From Chloroflexota bacterium (GTDB lineage: Bacteria > Chloroflexota > Limnocylindria > QHBO01), in NCBI GenBank assembly GCA_040902225.1, contig JBBDXT010000007.1, positions 1 through 64,000 of the forward strand: DNA of 64,000 bases. The letters are read 5' to 3'. Every line of letters starts with the position of its first letter. Positions within the stretch are counted from its first letter, which is position 1. A program made the position numbers and the translations under genes. Below, in pieces: positions 7,454 through 15,869 of this stretch. The notes under the pieces are model-generated. The model was not told the DNA's origin, ran no database searches, and saw only the letters and a list, made by a program, of their open reading frames with translations.

Positions 7454-8727
7454 GGGACAACGGCGATCTGATCGATCGGGAGGCCCTCGCACATCTGCGA
7501 CAGGCGCTCGGCACGGGCCATCCACTCGCGGCGCACCTCAGGTGTGGCAGCCTCGAGGTCCACCACGACCGCGAGTACCTCGGGGTAAGGCGGACCCTGG
7601 GTGTATCCGTACTGGTCCTCAAGTCCCGCCTGGCTCATGCCACCGGCCGCCGCGTACCAGGCCTGCAGGTAGTCGAGCACGATGGCCCCGGTGCTGCCGC
7701 CCGGACAATCGGGGAAGGGAGGCGCCATGCTGTAGGCGAGGCTGTTGATGATGTCGTCCCGCTGCGATAGGGCGCCGTTGAAGCTGAAGGCAAGGGCGCC
7801 TTCGGGCTTCACGCTCGCATCGGCCTCGGTGTAGACCGATGGTGCTGGGATGCCGGCCGCCTGCCAGACCGTGCGGACGTCGCGGACGATGCCGGCCACT
7901 TCATCGGCCCGTTGGCGATGCTCCGGCCAGGTGCAGACGGTGACGCCATCCGTGGTCGAGCAGTCGAGTGCGGCGGGATCTCGCGCGACCGTTGGGGAGT
8001 ACGTCATACCGCTGACCAGCGCGACACCCACGGCCAGCGACAGAGCCAACGGTACCGCCGGAACGACGACGCGACGCAGCATGCCCGCGCCGCCGCTGAC
8101 GAGCAGCGCCGCGGCGCCGATGATGCCGGCGTCCACCAGACCCGACGCCATCGCGGCTTTGAGGTCCAGGTCGCGCTCAAGCCCGCAGCAGTCGCGGAAC
8201 ATGCCGGTCAGGTGCCGCAGCCAGAGCGGATCCATGGCCGGCAGGAAGGCCAGCCACAGGAACGGCAGCACGATGGCGACTGGGCCGGCCACGGCGAACG
8301 GCAGCAGCAGCCCCAGGGCCAGGCCGAGTGCGCCGAAGCCGGCCAGATCGAGCGCCGACATGGCGATGAAGCGAGCATCGGGCAGCCCGCCGCCCGAGCG
8401 TGCCAGCTGGGCCACGATAGCGACCGTCACCGCCAGCACCCCGACCAGCACCGCCGGCACGACCGCCCAGAAGCCGATGGCCAGGCGCGATCGGACCGAT
8501 GGCGCCGACCACACGCGGCCGCGCCGCAGGCGCGACCCCTCCCAGGCGGCGCTGGCGGCGACGAAGGGCGCGATGAACCCCAGGGTGCTGGTCCCCTGAG
8601 CCGACGCGTCGACCGCGTATCCGTCGGACGGGTAGAGGAAGCCGACGTAGGCCGCGGCGAGCACGCAGATCGGAATGGCCAGCCAGAAGGCCGGCATGGC
8701 CCGCAGAGCGGTGCGCAGACGGATCAT
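7450..8727 (-). CDS. ABC-type membrane protein with large C-terminal soluble domain
   Basis: The 425-residue protein has about six hydrophobic segments in its first 245 residues (starting near 14, 50, 90, 130, 150 and 200). A soluble C-terminal domain of about 175 residues follows, containing several cysteines (CSTTDG, VCTWPE, PDCPGG, QMCEG) that could form disulphides if extracellular. Permease-like proteins with such a domain occur in Actinobacteria next to ABC ATPases, but I cannot name the family with certainty. It overlaps the ATPase gene upstream (ATGA at 8724-8727) and the membrane protein downstream, so the three form one operon. The substrate is unknown. Confidence 0.65.
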   Translation of the reverse strand: MIRLRTALRAMPAFWLAIPICVLAAAYVGFLYPSDGYAVDASAQGTSTLGFIAPFVAASAAWEGSRLRRGRVWSAPSVRSRLAIGFWAVVPAVLVGVLAVTVAIVAQLARSGGGLPDARFIAMSALDLAGFGALGLALGLLLPFAVAGPVAIVLPFLWLAFLPAMDPLWLRHLTGMFRDCCGLERDLDLKAAMASGLVDAGIIGAAALLVSGGAGMLRRVVVPAVPLALSLAVGVALVSGMTYSPTVARDPAALDCSTTDGVTVCTWPEHRQRADEVAGIVRDVRTVWQAAGIPAPSVYTEADASVKPEGALAFSFNGALSQRDDIINSLAYSMAPPFPDCPGGSTGAIVLDYLQAWYAAAGGMSQAGLEDQYGYTQGPPYPEVLAVVVDLEAATPEVRREWMARAERLSQMCEGLPIDQIAVVP

Positions 8728-9512
8728 CGGTCGCCGTCGACGAGGGTGGCGTAGGCAGCCTCGGCGGGGTAGCTGCTGCCGCCGGGCGCCAGGGCCATGA
8801 AGGCGGTTACGGTGCCCTGGAACCGAATCTGGCCGTGGTCAAGGACGACGACGGTGTCGAACAGGTCGGTCAGGTCGTCGACCTGGTGGGTGGAGACGAC
8901 CACCGGCACGCCTCGCGCGAGGTCGCGGACCGTCTCCCGGAAGCGGGCGCGTTGCCCGGGGTCGAGACCGGCGGTGGGTTCATCGAGGAGCAGCAGCTGT
9001 GCTCGGTGCACGAGGAGCTGAGCCAGGCTGACACGACGCTGCTGCCCGCCGGACAGCTGCGCGGTGCGGCGATCCGTCTCGCCGGTCAAGCCGACCTTCT
9101 CGAGAGCCGAGGGTGCAGCGTGCCACGCATCGGCGCGCGACATGCCTTTCAGCCAGCCGGCGTAGGCAACCTGCTCACGCGCGGTGGTTCCGGGGATGGC
9201 GCGGAAGTGCTGTGGCATCCAGCCCACGGCCCGCCGGATGGCGCCGACATCGCGCCGCCGGGTCGCTTCGTGTTCGCCGAGTCGCACGCTCCCCCCTGTC
9301 GGGCGCAGGGCGGTGGCGCCGAGTGACAGCAGGGTCGTCTTGCCGGCGCCGTTCGGGCCCAGGATGACCGTCGCGCCTGCCGGCGTTGCCCAGCTGAACT
9401 CATCGAAGACGCGCGGCCCGGCACCGCCCAGGACGGTCGATCGAGGGTATGAGAAGACGAGGCCGGTGAAGGCCAGGCTCGGGTATTCAGGTCCGTGCAG
9501 CACGGCGACCAC
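8724..9512 (-). CDS. ABC transporter ATP-binding protein
   Basis: The start GTG 9512 is chosen because AAGGAGG lies six bases upstream; in-frame starts further out (9536, 9563) read through this site. The 262-residue ATPase has Walker A GPNGAGKT (52-59), signature LSGGQQRR, Walker B LLLLDEP and the switch His (STHQ). The CcmA/ABC-2 style and the two membrane genes behind it indicate an export-type transporter. It is the first gene of the minus-strand operon 9512-6857. Confidence 0.85.
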   Translation of the reverse strand: MVAVLHGPEYPSLAFTGLVFSYPRSTVLGGAGPRVFDEFSWATPAGATVILGPNGAGKTTLLSLGATALRPTGGSVRLGEHEATRRRDVGAIRRAVGWMPQHFRAIPGTTAREQVAYAGWLKGMSRADAWHAAPSALEKVGLTGETDRRTAQLSGGQQRRVSLAQLLVHRAQLLLLDEPTAGLDPGQRARFRETVRDLARGVPVVVSTHQVDDLTDLFDTVVVLDHGQIRFQGTVTAFMALAPGGSSYPAEAAYATLVDGDR

Positions 9513-9622
9513 GGCGATCCTCCTTGGGAACTGCATCGTAGTCCGGCCAACGGCGACGGTCACTACGGGAAATCACGGAACCCAACGCGCGAAATCCCGT
9601 TCGGGGGATCGCGGTTCGTGTG

Positions 9623-10017
9623 TCATTCGAAGGGCCTTAGTAACCCGATCTCACTCAGCCACTCGAAGGTAGTCCGTGGCGCCTTTTCGTGGTTGCAGGT
9701 CCAGCATGTAATTTGGCCATTTTGGAATTCGTTTGACCCGCCGCGCGATCGTGGATACGCGTGGTCGATGTTCGATTGGAGCGGCCCGTGACCGGAATCG
9801 TGGCGGTGAGACCCTAGGCCACTCGTAGGGCGCTCCGCCAGCCCGCGATGCTCGCGGTCGGCCACGACCGCGACGAGGGTCGGGATTGCCGGCACACTAT
9901 GCACAACAGCTCGCGACCGGAAGCGACATCGTGGGGCTTGCCCGAATCGACGCGGACCGCGAGCGGTAGGTCGAGGATCTCGATGACGACCGTGCGTTTG
10001 GCGTCGTTGGTCCCCAC
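9623..10017 (-). pseudogene. HNH endonuclease remnant
   Basis: On the minus strand, 9772-9626 encodes the second half of an HNH nuclease: IDHAYPRSRGG, then NEFQNGQ, then CWTCNHEKAPRT. This matches the usual H-x-x-PRS-x-GG, N, CxxCN-x-x-K pattern. The expected first zinc pair appears further upstream in a different frame (LLCIVCRQS near 9905), so at least one frameshift separates the halves. No start codon with a ribosome-binding site is evident. A shortened product with the intact C-terminal part cannot be excluded. HNH genes of this kind are common passengers of mobile DNA. Confidence 0.55.
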
Positions 10018-10096
10018 GCGGCGGCAGCCTTGGGAACGGCGATCGTTGGCCTGCCGGTGGTTCGTCCCTCACGCTCTTCGAGAGCGTGTCCGCATG

Positions 10097-11128
10097 TCAC
10101 GTCGGTCGCCGTCGATTCACGAGCCAGACCGCTGCCCCGACGCCCGCCAATCCGACGAGGCCGAAGGTGATGCCGTCGTACGGAGCCCATCCCAGCGCCA
10201 TGTCGTCGGTCACCCCAAGGGTCACCCCCACGTACCCGTGCTCCGAGAGCCAAGTACTGCCCGGCGTGTCTTGAACATCGGCAGGGTCGGCTGGCGGCAC
10301 GCCGGCCTCAGTGGCAACCCTTCGGGCCTCCTCGTGTCCAAGCAGCTGGCCGTCCGGCGCAAACCAGCCCCAGCTGGTTGCGACTGCGCCCGGGATGTTG
10401 ATGTATTCCCCCGTCTCCGCTGAGTACTCGGCGATAGGCTGCGGCTCCAGGGTTCCAAGCCACCTCTCGTGCGCCTGGCCCAGCGCGAAGAGGATCGCGA
10501 AGGTCAGGGCGGCACCGAAGAGGAAGGCCGGGAGCGTCCTCCCGAGGAGTGCACCGACCGCCAGGCCGATGCCGAATGCCCCAAAGGCCCGCACCACGGC
10601 CAACGGTCCATTGAGCCCGATTAGCGCCGAGAATCCACCGTACCCCCACCGCACCCAGTCGTCGGCGACTGGCATGGCCGCGATCGCCGCGATGGTCATG
10701 GCTGCCAGCAGGACCAGGCCGATGGGCCTCACCTGACGAGCCAACCAGCGAACCCGCGAGCCGTTGAGCGACCATGCCGTTGGAGCCGTCCGGGCTTCCA
10801 GCTCGCGCGCGACGATCGGGACACCACCCAGCAGGCCCAGCAGGAAGGGCAGGGCACCCATCACCGACAGCGGCACCGTCCCCTCGCCATCAAGGTAGCT
10901 CTCGCCCAGGATCCCCGATCCCGCTTGGATGAGCGCGAAGCAGTCCGCGCCAGCACCGGTTGCATCCTGCAACGCCAAAGCTCGATCGATACATGCCTGC
11001 GAGATGTGCAGTGCGTCGATCCGGAGCGCGATGCTGATCCCCAGGACCGTAGCTGCAACCGCTGCGAGAGCCGCCACGCCGACCTCGAAGCGATGCAGCT
11101 TGAGGGTCACCCACGCGGCGGCCAGCAT
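10097..11128 (-). CDS. ABC-2 type permease
   Basis: The 343-residue membrane protein has about six hydrophobic segments (near 15-35, 90-112, 135-155, 165-190, 195-215 and 320-337). Two polar, presumably extracellular loops lie at about 36-88 and 216-315. Its ATG overlaps the stop of the ATPase gene (ATGA at 11125-11130), so the pair forms a two-gene ABC exporter. The arrangement resembles actinobacterial ABC-2 exporters for peptides or antibiotics, but the substrate cannot be read from the sequence. Confidence 0.75.
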   Translation of the reverse strand: MLAAAWVTLKLHRFEVGVAALAAVAATVLGISIALRIDALHISQACIDRALALQDATGAGADCFALIQAGSGILGESYLDGEGTVPLSVMGALPFLLGLLGGVPIVARELEARTAPTAWSLNGSRVRWLARQVRPIGLVLLAAMTIAAIAAMPVADDWVRWGYGGFSALIGLNGPLAVVRAFGAFGIGLAVGALLGRTLPAFLFGAALTFAILFALGQAHERWLGTLEPQPIAEYSAETGEYINIPGAVATSWGWFAPDGQLLGHEEARRVATEAGVPPADPADVQDTPGSTWLSEHGYVGVTLGVTDDMALGWAPYDGITFGLVGLAGVGAAVWLVNRRRPT

Positions 11129-11982
11129 CAGGCGGCAGCCTCACTACCGTCGGGTGCAGCCGCGGACATGTGGCCGAGCACGATCTCCTCCAGCGAGGCC
11201 GGGCGGCCGATCGAGGTGCGACGCACAAGGGCCAGCGACTCGCCACCGGGGGCGGGGAACGATCCGATCGCGCGATCGCTTCCGAGCTCCCCCGCTGCCA
11301 CGGTTCGGTATTCCTGCTTCGCGGCTGCGATGGACGTGTGCAGGACCAGCCTGCCGTGGGCCAGCACGACGAGCCAGTCGCAGGCCTGGTCAACATCGGT
11401 CACCAGGTGCGAGGACAGGACCGCCGTGGCGCCACGCGTTCGGATGTCGTCGACGAGCGCCGTCAGGAAGTGCCGTCGCGCCAACGGATCGAGATTGGCC
11501 AACGGCTCGTCGAGCAGGAGCAGCGGCGCGCGAGTGCCGAGCGCCAGCGCCAGGCCGACCTGCGCCTGCTCGCCGCCGGAGAGCTCTCCGACCTTGCGAT
11601 CCACGGAGAGACCGATCTCCTCGATGCGCCGCCGGGCCCACGCGCGGTCGAATGATGGTCGCGCCGCTCCAGCCATGTGCAGGTGATCGCCGATCGACAG
11701 GCTGCGGTACAGCGCTGGCTGCTGTGGGACGTAGCCGATGGCGTTCACGGCCTCGGTGCGGTTGCGCTGTGGGTCATGGCCATCCACCAGGATTCGACCT
11801 TCGTCGGGCGGCTCGAAGCCGAGGCAGGCCCGGATAAGCGTTGACTTGCCGGCGCCGTTAGGCCCGACCAGCGCAGTAATCGATCCCTCGGCAATCGTCA
11901 GTGATAGATCCCGAACGGCCCAGGGCTGACTCCGGCGGTAGCGCCGGCCGAATCGCTCGGTGTGCAGCGGTGTCTCAGACAT
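11128..11982 (-). CDS. ABC transporter ATP-binding protein
   Basis: The 284-residue ATPase has Walker A GPNGAGKS (40-47), Q-loop YVPQQP, signature LSGGEQ, Walker B LLLLDEP and the switch His in SSHL. A C-terminal tail of about 70 residues follows the nucleotide-binding domain, as in CcmA/DrrA-type exporter ATPases. A weak Shine-Dalgarno (AAGGG) precedes the ATG. It pairs with the overlapping permease gene. It diverges from the histidine kinase at 12116, which suggests that the two-component system may control this exporter; this is inference from proximity. Confidence 0.85.
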   Translation of the reverse strand: MSETPLHTERFGRRYRRSQPWAVRDLSLTIAEGSITALVGPNGAGKSTLIRACLGFEPPDEGRILVDGHDPQRNRTEAVNAIGYVPQQPALYRSLSIGDHLHMAGAARPSFDRAWARRRIEEIGLSVDRKVGELSGGEQAQVGLALALGTRAPLLLLDEPLANLDPLARRHFLTALVDDIRTRGATAVLSSHLVTDVDQACDWLVVLAHGRLVLHTSIAAAKQEYRTVAAGELGSDRAIGSFPAPGGESLALVRRTSIGRPASLEEIVLGHMSAAAPDGSEAAA

Positions 11983-12115
11983 CGGCGGACCCTTGTGAGG
12001 TTCGCTCCAACGTACCGCCAGGCAAAGGCCTCGCCTATTGATGATTCTGCCGATGGCGCGGTGCGTGATTTCACGTAGTGCTAGAGACGCGGGGCTCTGG
12101 TACGGTGCCGAGGAG

Positions 12116-13777
12116 ATGCGTCCGCTTTCCGTGCTGAGGGCCTACCTGAACGCCGGCCTGCCGCCGCGGATCCGCGACCTGTTCGCCGTCGGCGTGATTG
12201 TGATAACCGCAATCCTCGGTCTCAGCGCCTTCCGGACGGGCGCGCCGGACGAGGGCATCACCTTTTACCTCGGCCCCGACCGTATGGTGGTGGCCGACAT
12301 CTCGCCTTGGGGAGCGGCCGCTCAATCGTCGCTGCGACCAGGGATGGTGGTGCTGCGCATCAATCAGTCGTCAGTCAGCCCGATCGCCAGCGACCGCGAC
12401 CAGCCCGTCCGCCAATCTGAAGAGTGGCCGGCCATCGTCGCGGAGCGACTCGACTACGTGGAGGCCATCTCGGTCGCCGACTACGACCAGGCGCTGGCAT
12501 CCGGCAGCGATCCACCCCTGACCGCTGTCCACGCCTACCTGGCCACACCGGGCAGCATCGAGGAGAGCTGGCCCAGCGTGGTCGTTGGCCTCGCGCTGCT
12601 GGCGGGGGTCTGGTGGTGGTTGCTTGGTTACTGCGCGGCCCCAGTCCGGGGCTTGGCAGGCGCAGCATCCGCTGCCATCACCGTGCCGTTGTTCCTGCTC
12701 CCCTTTGCGCTGACTTGGGGTCGCGATACGCTGCTGCTGCTCGCTGTCATCCTGCCGCTCGCATCCCTGCCACTGGCCGATGGCCTGAGTGGGCTCCTCC
12801 CGGCAACAGAGCGACACGCGGCTCGGGCGCTTCTCCTCACCGCTGTGCTGGTGGCAGTCGGCGTCGGCATCCTCCTCGTACAGACTGGATCGGGTGGCCC
12901 CGCCACGCTGGTCTCGGTCGGGATGGCCGCTGCGGTTCCAATCATCTCCGCAGCAAGCCTCTCTCGAAACGACAGCAAGACTCGATTCAACAACGGCGGG
13001 ATGACGCTTGCCCCGTTGGAACTGGCGGCGCTCAGTCTGACACCGCTGTTCGGGCTGATCGCGCTCGGGTTCCATTCCACGAGTCTGCTGTGGCTTCTGG
13101 TCTTCTGGGTGATTGTGCTGGCTGCGGCCCAGCGCTTCTCGATCGCGCCTCTGAATCGGACGGTGGCGACGACCCGCCTGCAGCGGGACCTGGTGGTGGA
13201 GGCCACCGAGGCGGAGCGTGCGCGCATCGCCACCGACCTGCACGACGTGGCCCTTCAGGAGCTGACCATGCTCGCCATGCGGCTCGACGCGAAAGGTGAC
13301 GAGGAATCGGCGGACGCAGCGCGCGAGGTGGCCGATCGGGTGCGTGAGATCTGCGGCGACTTACGCCTGCCACTCCTCGACGACTTCGGCGTCGGCCCAG
13401 CCTTGGCGTGGCTCGTGGACCGTCTCGATCAGGCGACGCCGGCGCGCATCACGCTCGCGCAGAATGACGCAGGCCGCTTACCGCCCGAGGTGGAACTAGC
13501 CATCTTCCGCGTCGCCCAGGAGGCGCTGGGCAATGCGGTTCGCCACGGGATCCCGCCAATCGTCGTCCGATTCCAAGCGGGCAGCGGTCGCGCCTCCCTC
13601 TCGATCGATGACGCAGGGCCCGGCATCGGTCCGGATGCAGTGCAAGGCGCCCAGCAGGCGGGCCGTTTCGGCCTGCTCAACATGCAACAGCGGGCGGAGC
13701 AGGTGGGTGCGCTTCTGGATGTGCGGAGATGGCCGGGAGGCGGGACGCACGTGGCGCTGGAGTGGCGAGCCCCATGA
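12116..13777 (+). CDS. NarL-family sensor histidine kinase with PDZ-like sensor region
   Basis: The chosen start is ATG 12116; an upstream ATG (12038) would add a hydrophilic stretch ahead of the first membrane segment. The 553-residue protein has one membrane helix (about 22-38), then an outside region containing a PDZ-like stretch (about 58-86). A block of about seven further membrane helices (160-355) follows, then a HisKA_3 dimerisation helix with ERARIATDLHD (phospho-acceptor His near 376) and a HATPase with N, G1 (DAGPGIG) and G2 boxes. Its stop overlaps the start of the response regulator (ATGA). The signal is unknown; the ABC exporter next door is a likely target. Confidence 0.85.
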   Translation: MRPLSVLRAYLNAGLPPRIRDLFAVGVIVITAILGLSAFRTGAPDEGITFYLGPDRMVVADISPWGAAAQSSLRPGMVVLRINQSSVSPIASDRDQPVRQSEEWPAIVAERLDYVEAISVADYDQALASGSDPPLTAVHAYLATPGSIEESWPSVVVGLALLAGVWWWLLGYCAAPVRGLAGAASAAITVPLFLLPFALTWGRDTLLLLAVILPLASLPLADGLSGLLPATERHAARALLLTAVLVAVGVGILLVQTGSGGPATLVSVGMAAAVPIISAASLSRNDSKTRFNNGGMTLAPLELAALSLTPLFGLIALGFHSTSLLWLLVFWVIVLAAAQRFSIAPLNRTVATTRLQRDLVVEATEAERARIATDLHDVALQELTMLAMRLDAKGDEESADAAREVADRVREICGDLRLPLLDDFGVGPALAWLVDRLDQATPARITLAQNDAGRLPPEVELAIFRVAQEALGNAVRHGIPPIVVRFQAGSGRASLSIDDAGPGIGPDAVQGAQQAGRFGLLNMQQRAEQVGALLDVRRWPGGGTHVALEWRAP

Positions 13778-14370
13778 TCCGGCTGGCAATCGTCGATGAC
13801 CACCCGGTCGTGCGTGAAGGAATCGCGGCTCTGTTGCGTGAACAACCCGACATCGAGGTGGTCGCGCTAGCCGGCGATGCTGAGGCCGCGGTCCCGCTCC
13901 TGGCCGACGAGACGCTCGATGTTGTCCTGCTGGACATCCGGCTTGGGTCGATGAGTGGTCTCCAGCTCCTTTCTGCGGAGGGCCGACCCCCCAGGCCGGC
14001 GATCGTGGTGCTCACCGCCTACGACTACCCGCACTATGCCGATACCGCTCTCCGGCTGGGCGCCTCCGGGTACGTGCTCAAGAGCGCGCCATTCGCTCAG
14101 CTGCTGTCGGCAATCCGCCGGGCAGCCGACGGCCAGCTCGCGTTCGACATTCGGCCAACACGAGGCGTCCGACTGACGCCACGCGAGGCGGTCGTCGTCT
14201 CGTTGGTGGTCCAGGGCCACAGCAATGACGAGATTGCCGGTCAGCTGGGTATCAGCGCCCGGACCGTTGAGACGCACCTCAGACACCTGTTCGAGCGGCT
14301 CGGTTTGGCATCGCGGACCGAGTTGGCGACGCGCGCCCTCCGTGAGGGCTGGCTCGACCTGCCCGCCTGA
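13774..14370 (+). CDS. NarL/FixJ-family response regulator
   Basis: The 198-residue protein has a receiver domain with the acidic pair D8-D9, phospho-acceptor D54 (VVLLDIRLG) and a conserved Lys in YVLKSAP. A LuxR-type helix-turn-helix follows (about 130-190: LTPREA, then NDEIAGQLGISARTVETH). It is the cognate partner of the kinase upstream, with which it overlaps by four bases. It would bind DNA as a dimer when phosphorylated. No target site can be identified with confidence. Confidence 0.9.
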   Translation: MIRLAIVDDHPVVREGIAALLREQPDIEVVALAGDAEAAVPLLADETLDVVLLDIRLGSMSGLQLLSAEGRPPRPAIVVLTAYDYPHYADTALRLGASGYVLKSAPFAQLLSAIRRAADGQLAFDIRPTRGVRLTPREAVVVSLVVQGHSNDEIAGQLGISARTVETHLRHLFERLGLASRTELATRALREGWLDLPA

Positions 14371-14569
14371 GGTGGGTTGCAGATCGACCCGCCACGCGCC
14401 TCTCAACCGCTGCTCTCAGTTAGCCGCACGCGCCTCTGAGACGGCCCCCCTCTGCTCGCCCCCCTGCAACTGGCACCGATCGTATGACCATCGCCCTCTG
14501 CACCGCCGGTCCCGCGCAAGCGTCCTGCCTGAGAACGAGTAAGGACGTAAGACCCCGCGCCATCTTGCG

Positions 14570-14592
14570 CATTACATACTCGGTATGTAATG
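14570..14592. promoter_or_regulatory. Perfect palindrome upstream of padR, probable PadR operator
   Basis: CATTACATAC-TCG-GTATGTAATG is a perfect 10-bp inverted repeat with a 3-bp spacer, 40 bp before the PadR start codon. It contains the ATGT/ACAT-type half-sites typical of PadR operators, and it is AT-rich in GC-rich surroundings. It probably overlaps the promoter, so that PadR represses its own operon. Confidence 0.7.
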
Positions 14593-14631
14593 ATCCGCGC
14601 GAAATCGCTCGCCACAAGGGAAGACCGTCCA

Positions 14632-15168
14632 GTGTCAGTACGCTTCGGGTTGCTTGCGCTCCTCGCAGAGGCGCCCACGCATGGGTACCAGCTCAAGACC
14701 GATTTCGAGCGCCGGACCGCAAACCAGTGGGCGCTGAACATCGGCCAGGTGTACACAACGCTCCAGCGCCTGGAGCGCGATGGCCTGGTCCTGCCGATCG
14801 AGCCCGCCGATGACCGGCACGAATACTCGATCACCGCAGCGGGCCGTCGCCTGCTCGATGACTGGTTCATCACCCCGGTCCTCGCCGAGGGGCCGCCGCG
14901 CGACGAGCTGACGATCAAGGTCCTGCTCGCCATCGCCGCCGGCGACATCGACGTCACCGGAGTCCTGCAGCGCCAGCGAACGGCATCGGTCGAGCAGCTG
15001 CAGGCCTATACCCGGCGTAAGGCGCAGGCAGACCCGCAGCGAGAGGTCGCTTTCCTGATGATGCTCGACGCGCTCATCTTCCGCACCGAGGCGGAGATCC
15101 GCTGGCTGGACGCCTGCGAGGCGCGCATCCTCCAGATGGCCAAGGCAACCAGGGGGGAAACCGAGTGA
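14632..15168 (+). CDS. PadR-family transcriptional regulator
   Basis: GTG 14632 is preferred because the protein then begins MSVRFGLLALL like typical PadR proteins and AAGGGAAG lies upstream. ATG 14590 is in frame but falls inside the palindromic operator. The 178-residue protein has the winged-helix PadR domain (about 1-85, with HGYQL, GQVYTTLQRLERDGLV and YSITAAGRRLL) and a Vir_C/PadR C-terminal helical dimerisation domain. It overlaps the ABC ATPase gene (GTGA), so it heads a padR-ATPase-permease operon. PadR proteins commonly repress an adjacent exporter until a ligand binds. Confidence 0.88.
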   Translation: MSVRFGLLALLAEAPTHGYQLKTDFERRTANQWALNIGQVYTTLQRLERDGLVLPIEPADDRHEYSITAAGRRLLDDWFITPVLAEGPPRDELTIKVLLAIAAGDIDVTGVLQRQRTASVEQLQAYTRRKAQADPQREVAFLMMLDALIFRTEAEIRWLDACEARILQMAKATRGETE

Positions 15169-15869
15169 CCACGCTGGTGCAGCTCGACGGTGCCGCCCGC
15201 TGGTTCGGCAGCGGCCACACCGAGGTGGTCGCCCTCCATCCCACCGACCTGACCGTCTCCAGCGGCGAGCTGGTGGCGATCATGGGTCCGTCGGGGTCCG
15301 GCAAGACCACGCTGCTCTCGCTGGTCGGCGGTCTCGACCGACCGAGCCGCGGGCGGGTTCTGGTCGAAGGCACGGACGTTGGCGCACTCGGCGCTCGGGA
15401 GCTGGCGATCCTGCGGCGGCGAACGGTGGGCTATGTCTTCCAGGATCTCAACCTGCTGGCCGGGCTCAACGCACGCGAGAACGTCAGCCTCCCGCTGGAA
15501 CTCGACGGGCGGCCGCTTGGCGAAGCACGCCAGGCCGCCCAAGAAGCGCTTGATTCGGTCGGCCTGGCGAGCCTTGTCGACCGCTTCCCCGATGACCTGT
15601 CCGGTGGCGAGCAGCAGCGGGTGGCGATCGCCCGAGCGCTCGTCGGCGGCCGTCGCATCCTCCTCGCCGACGAGCCAACCGGTGCCCTCGATTCGATCAC
15701 TGGCGAATCGGTCATGCGCCTGCTGCGCGCCCACTGCAACGAGGGCGGAACGGCGATTCTGGTGACGCACGACGCGGCCCACGCCGCCTGGGCGGACAGG
15801 GTCGTCTTCCTCCGCGACGGACGGGTCGTGGATGAGGCCCGGTCCCCCTCGAAGCACGACACGGCATGA
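15165..15869 (+). CDS. ABC transporter ATP-binding protein (LolD/MacB type)
   Basis: The 234-residue ATPase has Walker A GPSGSGKT (41-48), Q-loop YVFQDLNLL, signature LSGGEQQR (146-153) and Walker B ILLADEPTGALD, the pattern of the MacB/LolD/FtsE subfamily. It begins at GTG 15165 within the padR stop and ends overlapping the ATG of the FtsX-type permease. Such pairs expel peptides or lipoproteins or act as mechanotransmission systems instead of importing solutes. Regulation by the PadR upstream is likely. Confidence 0.9.
   Translation: MTTLVQLDGAARWFGSGHTEVVALHPTDLTVSSGELVAIMGPSGSGKTTLLSLVGGLDRPSRGRVLVEGTDVGALGARELAILRRRTVGYVFQDLNLLAGLNARENVSLPLELDGRPLGEARQAAQEALDSVGLASLVDRFPDDLSGGEQQRVAIARALVGGRRILLADEPTGALDSITGESVMRLLRAHCNEGGTAILVTHDAAHAAWADRVVFLRDGRVVDEARSPSKHDTA

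Noticed and set aside
12371-13243. Long minus-strand frames opposite the histidine kinase
   Set aside because: The kinase and its regulator on the plus strand carry full domain motifs; the opposite frames are composition artefacts.
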